From: JAKPQD01 sp029572965
GTDB lineage: Bacteria > Bacteroidota > Bacteroidia > Bacteroidales > DTGW01
DNA: 64,000 nucleotides
NCBI GenBank assembly: GCA_035374585.1
Contig: DAOSPF010000002.1
Span: forward strand, 1-64,000
Reading direction: 5' to 3'
A model generated the notes under the pieces. The model searched no databases. It saw only the letters and a list, made by a program, of their open reading frames with translations, and was not told the DNA's origin. A program made the translations under genes and the position numbers. How positions within the stretch are numbered: the stretch's first letter is position 1; every line of letters starts with the position of its first letter. Shown here piece after piece: positions 43,573-51,451 of this stretch.

Positions 43573-44661
43573 ATGGCAACACAATATGATATTCCGGTTG
43601 GGGCGCAACATATATCGTTGCTCGAACCATTACATTTTAAGCTCACTACAGAAAACGAAAAAATTGTTGACGTTCAGGCCAACGTGGGTTATGTTCACCG
43701 GGGCATTGAGCTGGCATGTACCTCTAAGTTTAAATTTAGACAAGTAAGTTTTGTTGTTGGCCGTGTTTGCGGGCTTTGCTCTATTTCGCACACCACTGCA
43801 TACTCACAGGTAGCTGAAAAACTGTTAAACCTTGAGCTTTCAAAAAGGGCTAAATACCTTCGTATTTTAGTACTAGAGCTTGATCGTATCCACTCGCACT
43901 TGTTGTGCTTATCGCACGTAGCTGAAAATTCGGGTTTTGAGGCGCTTTTCATGAAAACTATGAAAGACCGCGAAATTTCGATGGAGTTGCTCGAAGCTGT
44001 TTGCGGGAACCGTGTACAATATGACTATTCGGTAGTCGGAGGTGTTGCCCGCGATTTGCGCCCAGAGGTTGCACAAATGGTATTGGCACGTTTGAACGAT
44101 TTCAAGCCAAAACTCGATGATCTGAGAGAAATTTTTGAAAACAACTATTCGCTTTCTTTAAAAAATAGAGGTATTGGAGTATTGAGCAGTGAAAACGTGA
44201 AGCTGCTTAATGCTGTAGGTCCATTGGCACGTGCTGCAGGTGTTCCTATTGATGTGCGTAACGAAACTGAAGACCTTCTCCCATGGAAAGAAGTTGGTTT
44301 TAATATGGTGCTTGGCGATGCAGGCGACGTTCATGCCCGTAACATGGTTCGTATCCATGAGTTGTACAATTCAATTCAGATGATTGAAAATGTTATTAAC
44401 GGTTTGCCTGAAGGAGATATCATTACAGAAACTAAAGCTATGCCAGAAGGTGAAGCTGTTGTACGTCTGGAAGCTCCTCGTGGGGAACTTTTCCACTATG
44501 CTAAAGGGAACAAGACCCAGATTTTGGAACGTTTGAAAATCAAAGCTCCAACATTCTCAAATATCCCGGCATTTATTGAGACATTCAAAGGTAACGAATA
44601 TGCAAGTGCCCCGGCTATCATTGCTTCATTCGACCCTTGTTTGAGTTGTACTGCACGATAA
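43573..44661 (+). CDS. echE: Ech hydrogenase large catalytic subunit E
   Basis: A 362-aa [NiFe] catalytic subunit. Both nickel-binding motifs are complete: L1 RVCGLCSISHT (C66, C69) and L2 DPCLSCTAR (C356, C359). NuoD lacks these cysteines, so this is a true hydrogenase of group 4 and not complex I. The chain stops at R362, three residues after the last cysteine, so no C-terminal extension for maturation proteolysis is present. No hyp maturation genes or endopeptidase lie in the window, so they must be elsewhere. Confidence 0.95.
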   Translation: MATQYDIPVGAQHISLLEPLHFKLTTENEKIVDVQANVGYVHRGIELACTSKFKFRQVSFVVGRVCGLCSISHTTAYSQVAEKLLNLELSKRAKYLRILVLELDRIHSHLLCLSHVAENSGFEALFMKTMKDREISMELLEAVCGNRVQYDYSVVGGVARDLRPEVAQMVLARLNDFKPKLDDLREIFENNYSLSLKNRGIGVLSSENVKLLNAVGPLARAAGVPIDVRNETEDLLPWKEVGFNMVLGDAGDVHARNMVRIHELYNSIQMIENVINGLPEGDIITETKAMPEGEAVVRLEAPRGELFHYAKGNKTQILERLKIKAPTFSNIPAFIETFKGNEYASAPAIIASFDPCLSCTAR

Positions 44662-44686
44662 TTATAAACTGTTAACAGAAGTAACC

Positions 44687-45121
44687 ATGAAATCATTTTT
44701 CGAAGCGTTAACAAACCTTTTCAGGAAGCCAGCTACGGTAAAATATCCATTTGAAAAAACATATATCCCGGAAGACTACAGGGGGATGATAGTTCATAAC
44801 CCTGAACTTTGTATTTGGTGCCGCAAATGCGAGATGGTATGTCCTCCAGGCGCTATTGTGTTTTCACAAGATATGGATGGAAAACAAACATACCACTACA
44901 ATCGTGCTGTATGTATTTATTGTGGCGAATGTGTCCGTCAATGCCCAAAAGATGGGGCCTTGATGCAATCGGCTACTCCTGGTACCCCTGCTGTTAAAAA
45001 TGAAAATATCAACAACAGTTGGAAGGTCACTTATGATGAAGCATTAAAGAGCCGTGCTGCATACATGGCTGCTAAAAAAGCCGCTGCTGCTTCAAAATCT
45101 GCTGAAGGGGCTGCTGAATAA
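44687..45121 (+). CDS. echF: Ech hydrogenase ferredoxin subunit F (2[4Fe-4S])
   Basis: A 144-aa polyferredoxin-like subunit with two canonical clusters: CIWCRKCEMVCPPGA and CIYCGECVRQCPKD. It takes electrons from, or passes them to, a soluble ferredoxin. The C-terminus is a low-complexity Ala/Lys/Glu helix (about 120-144), unlike the compact archaeal EchF. Last gene of the operon; the terminator at 45150-45183 follows. Confidence 0.93.
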   Translation: MKSFFEALTNLFRKPATVKYPFEKTYIPEDYRGMIVHNPELCIWCRKCEMVCPPGAIVFSQDMDGKQTYHYNRAVCIYCGECVRQCPKDGALMQSATPGTPAVKNENINNSWKVTYDEALKSRAAYMAAKKAAAASKSAEGAAE

Positions 45122-45149
45122 TTAGCTTTTTGTTTTAGACCTAAATAAT

Positions 45150-45183
45150 AAATCCCGGGAGGTTTGTCTTTCGGGATTTTTAT
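45150..45183 (+). terminator. ech operon terminator
   Basis: AAATCCCG pairs with CGGGATTT around a 14-nt loop, followed by TTTA. It overlaps the 3' end of the opposite-strand CheY-like pseudogene. Confidence 0.7.
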
Positions 45184-45553
45184 TTACATTTTTCTTCCAG
45201 CTCAATATATTTGCTGACAATGCTGAGAAATAGCTCAGGTAAGACAGGTTTGTTGAGGAAATATTCGATGCCAAGATCATATATTTCTTCACATCGTTCA
45301 GTGTAGGCGCTAATAAAAACAATAGGGACTTTAAATCGTTCGTTAATTAAGAATTTTGTCAACTCAATGCCATCAGTGTCTGGAAGCATAAGGTCCATAA
45401 GTATCAGGTCAAACCTTACCGGTTTTTTTGCATGATATTATAAAATTCTTTTCCATCTGCAGCTCTTACCATTTCTACATTATATTCTGAAAGGATTTCT
45501 TCCAGCAAATAATAATTTGTATCGTTGTCTTCTATGGCAAAGACTCTTTTCAT
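45180..45553 (-). pseudogene. Single-domain CheY-like response regulator, frameshifted
   Basis: From ATG 45553 (minus strand) the frame gives MKRVFAIEDNDTNYYLLEEI, with the acidic pair, to YNIMQKNR and a stop. The adjacent frame continues as RFDLILMDLMLPDTDGIEL, with the phospho-acceptor Asp, and ends NKPVLPELFLSIVSKYIELE, with the conserved Lys-Pro. The junction is a run of seven A residues (minus strand, at about 45423-45429); eight would restore one 124-residue receiver. It is either a recent pseudogene, a slippage-controlled frame or a homopolymer error. Confidence 0.78.
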
Positions 45554-45675
45554 AAATGCCTGTCTGCTATTTTTTTTGTTGACTTAATGGTACTAAGTTA
45601 ATGAAAAACAAAAAAATGGGCAGGTGTGTGTGTTATTTTTCAATTGATGCTCGTCAAAAAATTTGACTATTGCGA

Positions 45676-46290
45676 TTATTCTTTATTCTCGAAATAATTT
45701 TCAATAATATCGCGAATGGAGCCATGCATTAAAGGTTTAAGAGGGATTATTTCGTTGTAAGGTAACCACAAAGCACGTTCTATATCTTCAGATGTTTGGG
45801 GTTGAAGGTTTTTGTTTGACTTACACTGCATAAGGTACCAGTGGGTTTTTTTCAAAACCAATTCTTCTTTTAAAAAATAAAGATGATAAGTATGTTGAAA
45901 AAACCTGTTGATAGAAAGCTTTTTAGCTCCGGTTTCTTCTTCTACCTCTCTAATAGCTGCTTTTTCGGGGGTTTCGCCTTTGTCTATTTTACCTTTGGCC
46001 ATATCCCATTTGCCACGTCTGAAAATCATCAAAAAATTTTTATCTGCATTTTCGACCAAGCCTCCTGCAGCTTCAATAATCCTGAACTTCGAAGCAAAAA
46101 GTTTAAAAGTACCCTCTACATCTTCTGTTGTAAAACATTTTGTTTCAGAGGTATTATTGTTTTGAGCTGTAGCAAGCCAATCAATAAATTGTTTTTCATT
46201 TTCAAAGGGGATTGCTTGCAGTTTAATCTTGTCAGCCTCGTTTTTATTAGCTATGACTAAAAAGCTATTGTTAAAAAAAACTTTATACAT
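45676..46290 (-). CDS. Nudix hydrolase
   Basis: A 204-aa protein whose C-terminal half (about 75-200) is a Nudix domain with the complete box GKIDKGETPEKAAIREVEEETGA (G-5x-E-7x-REVEEETG). The first 70 residues form an extra N-terminal domain (MYKVFFNNSFLVIANKNEAD) seen in Bacteroidetes Nudix proteins. The substrate is a nucleoside diphosphate linked to X, but which one cannot be told. Divergent from pyrE with 39 nt between. Confidence 0.87.
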   Translation of the reverse strand: MYKVFFNNSFLVIANKNEADKIKLQAIPFENEKQFIDWLATAQNNNTSETKCFTTEDVEGTFKLFASKFRIIEAAGGLVENADKNFLMIFRRGKWDMAKGKIDKGETPEKAAIREVEEETGAKKLSINRFFQHTYHLYFLKEELVLKKTHWYLMQCKSNKNLQPQTSEDIERALWLPYNEIIPLKPLMHGSIRDIIENYFENKE

Positions 46291-46293
46291 TTG
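46286..46293 (+). promoter_or_regulatory. -7 element for the pyrE operon
   Basis: TACATTTG (TAnnTTTG) overlaps the first codons of the divergent Nudix gene, about 36 nt before the pyrE ATG. Confidence 0.45.
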
Positions 46294-46329
46294 TGGCCTG
46301 AATTATAAGTGTAAAAACGTTGTAAAGAT

Positions 46330-46962
46330 ATGGAATATAGCAAAAAAATTGCTCAATTTTTGATTGAAAGCCAGTCGGTAAAACTTCGTCCTGAAGAACC
46401 TTTTACTTGGGCATCGGGCTGGAAATCGCCTATTTATTGCGATAATAGAAAAACATTGGCATTCCCGGCTATCCGCGAATATATTAAAAATGCTTTCGTT
46501 GATATGATCAATAAAAAGTTCCCGGAACCTGATGTTATTGCAGGTGTTGCAACAGGGGCTATTGCTCAGGGTGCGCTGGTGGCTGATTTGCTGAAAAAAC
46601 CATTTTGTTATGTCCGTTCTGCCCCTAAAGATCACGGAATGGCCAATCTTATTGAAGGAAACCTTGAGCCAGGTCAGAAGGTTGTTGTAATTGAAGATCT
46701 TATATCTACCGGAGGAAGTAGTATTAAAGCTGTTGAGGCATTGAGAAATGCCAAAGCCGATGTTCTTGGCATGGTGGCTATATTTACTTATGGGTTCGAA
46801 TCGGCAAGTCAGAATTTTAAAAAAGCAGGTATCAATGTTTATACATTGTCGGATTATGACACTCTTTTAGAACAGGCTATTTCATGGGGATATATCAATC
46901 CGAGCCATTTGAACCTGCTCAAAGAATGGCGTGTTGCACCGGATAAATGGGGGAATGCATAA
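46330..46962 (+). CDS. pyrE: Orotate phosphoribosyltransferase
   Basis: Pyrimidine biosynthesis: orotate plus PRPP to OMP. 210 aa. Visible motifs: FTWASGWKSPIYCDNRKTL, the orotate loop PDVIAGVATGAIAQGALVADLL, KPFCYVRSAPKDHGMANLIEG and the PRPP-binding VVVIEDLISTGGSS. First gene of a compact operon with an SRPBCC protein (1-nt gap) and rsmA (overlap), genes that are not functionally related as far as known. Confidence 0.96.
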   Translation: MEYSKKIAQFLIESQSVKLRPEEPFTWASGWKSPIYCDNRKTLAFPAIREYIKNAFVDMINKKFPEPDVIAGVATGAIAQGALVADLLKKPFCYVRSAPKDHGMANLIEGNLEPGQKVVVIEDLISTGGSSIKAVEALRNAKADVLGMVAIFTYGFESASQNFKKAGINVYTLSDYDTLLEQAISWGYINPSHLNLLKEWRVAPDKWGNA

Positions 46963-46963
46963 T

Positions 46964-47380
46964 ATGGAGGTAAAAGTAGAGAGCCGTGTTGGTAAAATGC
47001 CTGTCAATACTGAGGCTTTGTATAGGTTGTTTTCAGACTTCAGAAACATGACACAGTTTATCCCTAAAGATAAGTTGCGTAATTTTCAGGCAACTGAAGA
47101 TACCTGCTCGTTTGAGGCAGATATGGTGGGGTTAGTAGGGCTGAAAATTGTTGAAAGAAAGCCCAATTCGCTTGTAAAGATTATTTCTTCGGAGATCTCG
47201 AAGTATAGTTTTACTTTTTGGGTACAATTGAAGGAGGTGGCAACTATGGATACCCGCATTAAGCTGACGTTGGCTTTTGAATCTAACCCGTTTATGGCTG
47301 CAATGTTCAAAGGGCAGGTAGAAAAAGCTTTGAATTCTATGATTGACCGAATTGAGCAACAAAACTTCAGCTATAACTGA
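46964..47380 (+). CDS. SRPBCC (START-like) family protein
   Basis: A 138-aa protein with a helix-grip fold: opening VESRVGKMPVNTEALYRLFSD, middle ATEDTCSFEADMVGLVGLKIVERKPN and the long C-terminal helix GQVEKALNSMIDRIEQQ. This fits the SRPBCC/START superfamily (hydrophobic ligand cavity). Role unknown. It begins 1 nt after pyrE and its stop overlaps the rsmA ATG, so expression is tightly coupled. Confidence 0.75.
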   Translation: MEVKVESRVGKMPVNTEALYRLFSDFRNMTQFIPKDKLRNFQATEDTCSFEADMVGLVGLKIVERKPNSLVKIISSEISKYSFTFWVQLKEVATMDTRIKLTLAFESNPFMAAMFKGQVEKALNSMIDRIEQQNFSYN

Positions 47381-48144
47381 TGTTTGTACAAGCCAAAAAA
47401 AAATTAGGCCAGCATTTTCTGAATGATCAGAATATTGCTTTGAAGATTGTTGAGGCAATAGAAGGTCAACCTGGCCTTGTCATTGAAATAGGCCCGGGAA
47501 TGGGCGTTTTGACGCAATTTCTTGTAAAAAAAATTGAAAATTTTATTGCCATTGAGATAGACCGCGAATCGGTTGAATATCTTACAAATAACAATATTAT
47601 CAGTGAAAGTAAGCTCTTTCGTCAGGATTTTCTGAGGGCTGACTTGCAAAACCTTTTGAAAAACAATACATGTATTATTGGCAATCTGCCATATAATATT
47701 TCCAGCCAGATATTTTTCAAAGTGTTGGAAAATAAACAGCAGATAACCCAAGTCGTGTGCATGGTACAAAAAGAGGTGGCAGAGCGTATTGCAGAACCTC
47801 CCGGTTCTAAAACCTACGGCATTCTTAGTGTTTTTTTACAGGCTTTTTATGATATTGAATATTTGTTTACCGTACACGAACATGTGTTTACACCTCCGCC
47901 TAAAGTAAAAAGCGCTGTGATACGGCTTAAACGAAACTGGAGACTTGAATTGCCTTGTGACGAAAAGATGTTTTTTACTGTGGTAAAAACGGCATTCAAC
48001 CAACGTCGCAAAACAATGCGAAATTCGCTTCGTCCACTTTATCCTCCTGAGGCGCTTGCGGACCCGGTATTTGACAAACGCCCTGAACAGTTATGTGTTG
48101 AGGAGTTTATAGAGTTAACAAAGATGCTGGAGCCAAAAGATTAA
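47380..48144 (+). CDS. rsmA: 16S rRNA dimethyladenosine methyltransferase RsmA (KsgA)
   Basis: SAM-dependent enzyme that dimethylates two adjacent adenosines in the 3' hairpin of 16S rRNA, a late small-subunit maturation check. 254 aa. KKLGQHFLNDQNIALKIVEAI, motif I IEIGPGMGVLTQFL and the catalytic GNLPYNISSQI are present, followed by VQKEVAERI and FNQRRKTMRNSL. It starts at ATGA overlapping the SRPBCC stop and ends overlapping the opposite small membrane protein by 4 nt. Confidence 0.96.
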   Translation: MFVQAKKKLGQHFLNDQNIALKIVEAIEGQPGLVIEIGPGMGVLTQFLVKKIENFIAIEIDRESVEYLTNNNIISESKLFRQDFLRADLQNLLKNNTCIIGNLPYNISSQIFFKVLENKQQITQVVCMVQKEVAERIAEPPGSKTYGILSVFLQAFYDIEYLFTVHEHVFTPPPKVKSAVIRLKRNWRLELPCDEKMFFTVVKTAFNQRRKTMRNSLRPLYPPEALADPVFDKRPEQLCVEEFIELTKMLEPKD

Positions 48145-48341
48145 ATAATCCAATCTTTCTTTTTCTTGTAAATTACCCAATATCCAATGATTCCAATAAT
48201 GGGCAAGAGCGTAATCATGGCCATAAAGGCATATTTGAAAATAGGCTTTTTGTAAGTTTCGTGTAAAATAATGAATGCGGTATAAACAAAGCCTACCGCA
48301 AACCCTACTATGATGAGCCCTCCTAAAATACTTCCAAACAT
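48141..48341 (-). CDS. Small two-helix membrane protein (PLDc_N-like)
   Basis: A 66-aa protein with two helices (about 4-24 and 37-57), a short loop HETYKKPIFKYA and a lysine-rich tail YKKKKDWII. The second helix, LLPIIGIIGYWVIYKKKKD, resembles the PLDc_N domain at the start of cardiolipin synthases and in short stand-alone proteins. Function unknown. It lies 5 nt after the sppA-side gap and is convergent with rsmA, overlapping it by 4 nt. Confidence 0.6.
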   Translation of the reverse strand: MFGSILGGLIIVGFAVGFVYTAFIILHETYKKPIFKYAFMAMITLLPIIGIIGYWVIYKKKKDWII

Positions 48342-48346
48342 CTTTC

Positions 48347-50110
48347 TTATTCTGCGTCTAATTCAAAAGGTAAACGGGCTTGAATGCCTTGCATACTATG
48401 TACTTTGTTAGCTATACGAATATACTTTGTATATTCTGCATATTTTCCGGTGAACAATTTCATCATAACTTCACCAGATAGCTCGTTGATAAACTTTTCC
48501 CATGGGTCTTGTTGTAAAGGGAGGTTTACAACCCTATACTTTTCAACTTTAGCCATTTTTGCTGCTTTTGCAATGGCATCATCTATATAGCCTAAGGTGT
48601 CAACCAGTCCGATTTTGAGGGCATCTGTAGCAGCCCAAACACGGCCTTGTCCAATATTGTCAACATCTTCAGCTTTCATTTTTCGGCCTTCAGCAACGTG
48701 ATTGATAAAGGTGTTGTAAATACGTTCAATCTGGCTAAGCATCACTTTTTGTTCGTATTGGTCCATAGCCCTTGTCCCGGATGGGAAGTCTGAGTGTCCT
48801 TCAGTCTTTACTACATCGGTGGTAATGCCCAGTTTTTCATTTAACAATTTTTTGGCGTTGAACATCACTCCAAAAACACCTATTGAACCTGTAATGGTTG
48901 AAGGTTGCGCTATGATATAACTGGCAGGGCAAGCAATGTAATAACCTCCGCTGGCAGCTAAATCGCCCATAGAAGCTACTACAGGTTTTTCAGCAACAGT
49001 AAGGGCTACTTCACGCCAAATGATATCCGAAGCCAGAGCGCTGCCACCAGGAGAGTTGATACGGAACACAACTGCTTTGATTGACGTGTCTTTGCGGGCT
49101 TTGCGCAATGCTGCTGAAATCTTTTCTGACGAAATATACCCATCTGCGGCATCTCCCATCACTACATCGCCAAAGGCATAGACTACAGCAATTTTGTTTT
49201 TGGCAACGCCCTCACCCGTAACAGCTTTAGGAACATTTTTGTATTTAGCCAAAGTCACCAGTTTGGGTTCCTTGTTGCTTGAACCACTTATTTTTAAGAG
49301 CTTAGCGAAAATCTGGTCTTTATATAACAGACTGTCAACTATGCCTGTTGCAACACAACTATCAGCATCTGATGTATTGAGGGTGTTTGCTATTTTTTTT
49401 ACTTTTTCAGGGCTTATATTTCTTGATTTTGCAATGTCATTTACTGTGTTGTTCCAAATAGCATCGAGCATTGCCTGAAGTTGCTCGCGGTTTTCGGGGC
49501 TCATCTTGTTGTTCAAAAAAGGTTCTACGGCACTTTTAAATTTACCATGACGTATAATTTGGGCTTCGATGCCTAACTTGTCCAAAGCGCCTTTAAAGAA
49601 CATCACTTCAGCCTGTGCCCCTTTGAAGATGATACTACCTTCTGGGTTTAGATATACTTCGTCAGCTACAGATGCGAGATAATAAGCTCCTTGTGACATG
49701 TATTCGCCATAAGCAATGATCTTCTTTCCTGAAGTTTTGAATTGGAGAAGGGCATTGCGTATCTCTGAAATGGTTCCAATACTTGCCTGAATAACTGAAA
49801 GCTCTAAGTAGATGCCCCGAATGTTGGGGTCAACTTTTGCTTTTTCAATGTTTTCAAGAATTTCGTTAAGCCCGTCTTGTTTAGATTGTCCGTAGCCTAT
49901 GTCAATATTGTCAAGAATCCCTTTGGAGCTTCTTTCAACAATTTCATTTTCAAGAGTGAGCTTTAATATGCTGTTGGGTTCAATGCTGGTAGCTTTTTCC
50001 ATGTCTGAAACTAAAGCACTCATAATGCCAATAAAGACAAAAAACATAATGATGCCGGCTATAAAAACGCCTAATATTGAGGCCAATAAGGTTTTAAAGA
50101 AGCTTTTCAT
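48347..50110 (-). CDS. sppA: Signal peptide peptidase A (protease IV)
   Basis: A 587-aa membrane serine protease of the 67 kDa SppA type that degrades cleaved signal peptides. TM helix about 8-30. The Ser/Lys dyad is split as usual: K192 in FKSAVEPF in the first half and S387 in GDLAASGGYY in the second. FRINSPGGSALASD and STITGSIGVFG are family blocks. It is followed by the small membrane protein 5 nt downstream. Confidence 0.94.
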   Translation of the reverse strand: MKSFFKTLLASILGVFIAGIIMFFVFIGIMSALVSDMEKATSIEPNSILKLTLENEIVERSSKGILDNIDIGYGQSKQDGLNEILENIEKAKVDPNIRGIYLELSVIQASIGTISEIRNALLQFKTSGKKIIAYGEYMSQGAYYLASVADEVYLNPEGSIIFKGAQAEVMFFKGALDKLGIEAQIIRHGKFKSAVEPFLNNKMSPENREQLQAMLDAIWNNTVNDIAKSRNISPEKVKKIANTLNTSDADSCVATGIVDSLLYKDQIFAKLLKISGSSNKEPKLVTLAKYKNVPKAVTGEGVAKNKIAVVYAFGDVVMGDAADGYISSEKISAALRKARKDTSIKAVVFRINSPGGSALASDIIWREVALTVAEKPVVASMGDLAASGGYYIACPASYIIAQPSTITGSIGVFGVMFNAKKLLNEKLGITTDVVKTEGHSDFPSGTRAMDQYEQKVMLSQIERIYNTFINHVAEGRKMKAEDVDNIGQGRVWAATDALKIGLVDTLGYIDDAIAKAAKMAKVEKYRVVNLPLQQDPWEKFINELSGEVMMKLFTGKYAEYTKYIRIANKVHSMQGIQARLPFELDAE

Positions 50111-50226
50111 AAAGTTTTATTTTTATTTCTGATAAGACAACAAAGGTCATATTTTCCCGAAACAAAATTATAAATAAAAGGCTTAAACATAATTTTCACT
50201 AAGTTATTTACAATGCTTTCAGTGGC

Positions 50227-51390
50227 TTATTTTTTGTTTTTTAAATTTAGTTTTAAATATATATAACCTATTATTCCGGCTGTTAAAGAGGCTAAAAGGA
50301 TAGCTATTTTTGAGCCTGCAACAAGATGAGGGTCGTCAAATGCAAGCAATGTAATGAAGATAGACATGGTAAACCCGATACCGGCTATAATTCCGGCACC
50401 AATAATATTAGTCCATTTTAAGTCTTTTGGAAGGGCACTCCATCCCAACGCAACACTTGCAAAAGCAAATAAAAATATTCCAATAGGTTTGCCAAAAATG
50501 AGCCCTGTCATTATACCAATGCTGTTATCGTGGGTAAGCGATGCAAACCAGTTGGGCTCAATAACAATACAGGTATTGGCCATGGCAAATATAGGTAAAA
50601 TGATAAATGGGACTGGCTTTTGCAACGCATGTTCAAGAATAGAAGAAGGCGATTTTTTGCTGCCATCGACAAATGGTATGGCAAAAGCAAGCAATACTCC
50701 GGTGATAGTGGCATGAACTCCTGAATGTAGCATAAAATACCACATAATTGTCCCTCCTATGAGGTAAATAAAGAGTTTTTTAAATTTAAAATAATTAAAT
50801 AAAAGCAATATCCCAAATATACCAAGGGCTATTAATAAGTTGAGAACAGAAAGGTCCGAAGTATAAAACAAGGCGATAACTATAATGGCGCCCAAGTCAT
50901 CAATGATGGCCAATGCCGTTAAAAAGATTTTTAGAGAAGCTGGGACTTTGTTGCCAAGCAGTGACAATATCCCAATGGAGAAGGCTATATCAGTAGCCAT
51001 GGGGATGCCTGTACCTGATTGGGTTATTTTTCCAATATTGAATGCTGTATATAGCAGCGCGGGGACAATCATCCCTCCTAAAGCCCCAAATACTGGCAGA
51101 GAGGCATTTTTGATGTTAGATAGTTCTCCTTTGTATATTTCTCTTTTGATTTCTAAACCTATTAAAAGAAAAAACACGGTCATTAGGCCATCGTTGATCC
51201 AATGTTCTAAGTTGTGGTTGGCAACCGGAAACCCCCAAATACTTTTGTAGGCATCATGCCATGAAGTATTGGCCAATATTAATGATATAATTGTGACTGC
51301 AACAAGAATAATACCCCCTGTTTTCTCGTTTTCCAAAAATTCTTTGAAAATCTTTGAAAACCTTGTTTCTGAAATTCTTTTCTTTATCAT
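50227..51390 (-). CDS. nhaA: Na+/H+ antiporter NhaA
   Basis: A 387-aa transporter with about 12 helices. The catalytic aspartates D164/D165 are in AIIDDLGAI, and D134 in MATDIAFSIG; WINDGLMTVFFLLIGLEIKRE is the family's TM2 block and FGKPIGIF lies near the C-terminus. It exchanges Na+ for H+ across the inner membrane and sets the Na+ gradient. Near the Ech and Sdh genes this fits an ion-gradient economy, but no regulation is visible. Confidence 0.95.
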   Translation of the reverse strand: MIKKRISETRFSKIFKEFLENEKTGGIILVAVTIISLILANTSWHDAYKSIWGFPVANHNLEHWINDGLMTVFFLLIGLEIKREIYKGELSNIKNASLPVFGALGGMIVPALLYTAFNIGKITQSGTGIPMATDIAFSIGILSLLGNKVPASLKIFLTALAIIDDLGAIIVIALFYTSDLSVLNLLIALGIFGILLLFNYFKFKKLFIYLIGGTIMWYFMLHSGVHATITGVLLAFAIPFVDGSKKSPSSILEHALQKPVPFIILPIFAMANTCIVIEPNWFASLTHDNSIGIMTGLIFGKPIGIFLFAFASVALGWSALPKDLKWTNIIGAGIIAGIGFTMSIFITLLAFDDPHLVAGSKIAILLASLTAGIIGYIYLKLNLKNKK

Positions 51391-51451
51391 GGTGAAAATT
51401 TGTTTATCAGTTTGTAAAATTAGGAAAACAATTTTTTTAGGTTGCTAATAT

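Noticed and set aside
39931..45121. Complex I remnant or Mrp antiporter
   Set aside because: EchE has both nickel CxxC motifs, and EchC/EchF have the Ech type cysteine patterns. No NuoE/F/G, J or K genes are present.
45883..46260. 125-codon plus-strand frame across the Nudix gene
   Set aside because: The minus-strand Nudix box is complete, so this is a shadow frame; its translation is Phe/Cys-rich with no motif.
46789..46803. GGGTTCGAATCGG, like a tRNA T-arm
   Set aside because: It lies inside the pyrE coding frame and no acceptor stem, D-arm or anticodon arm can be built around it.
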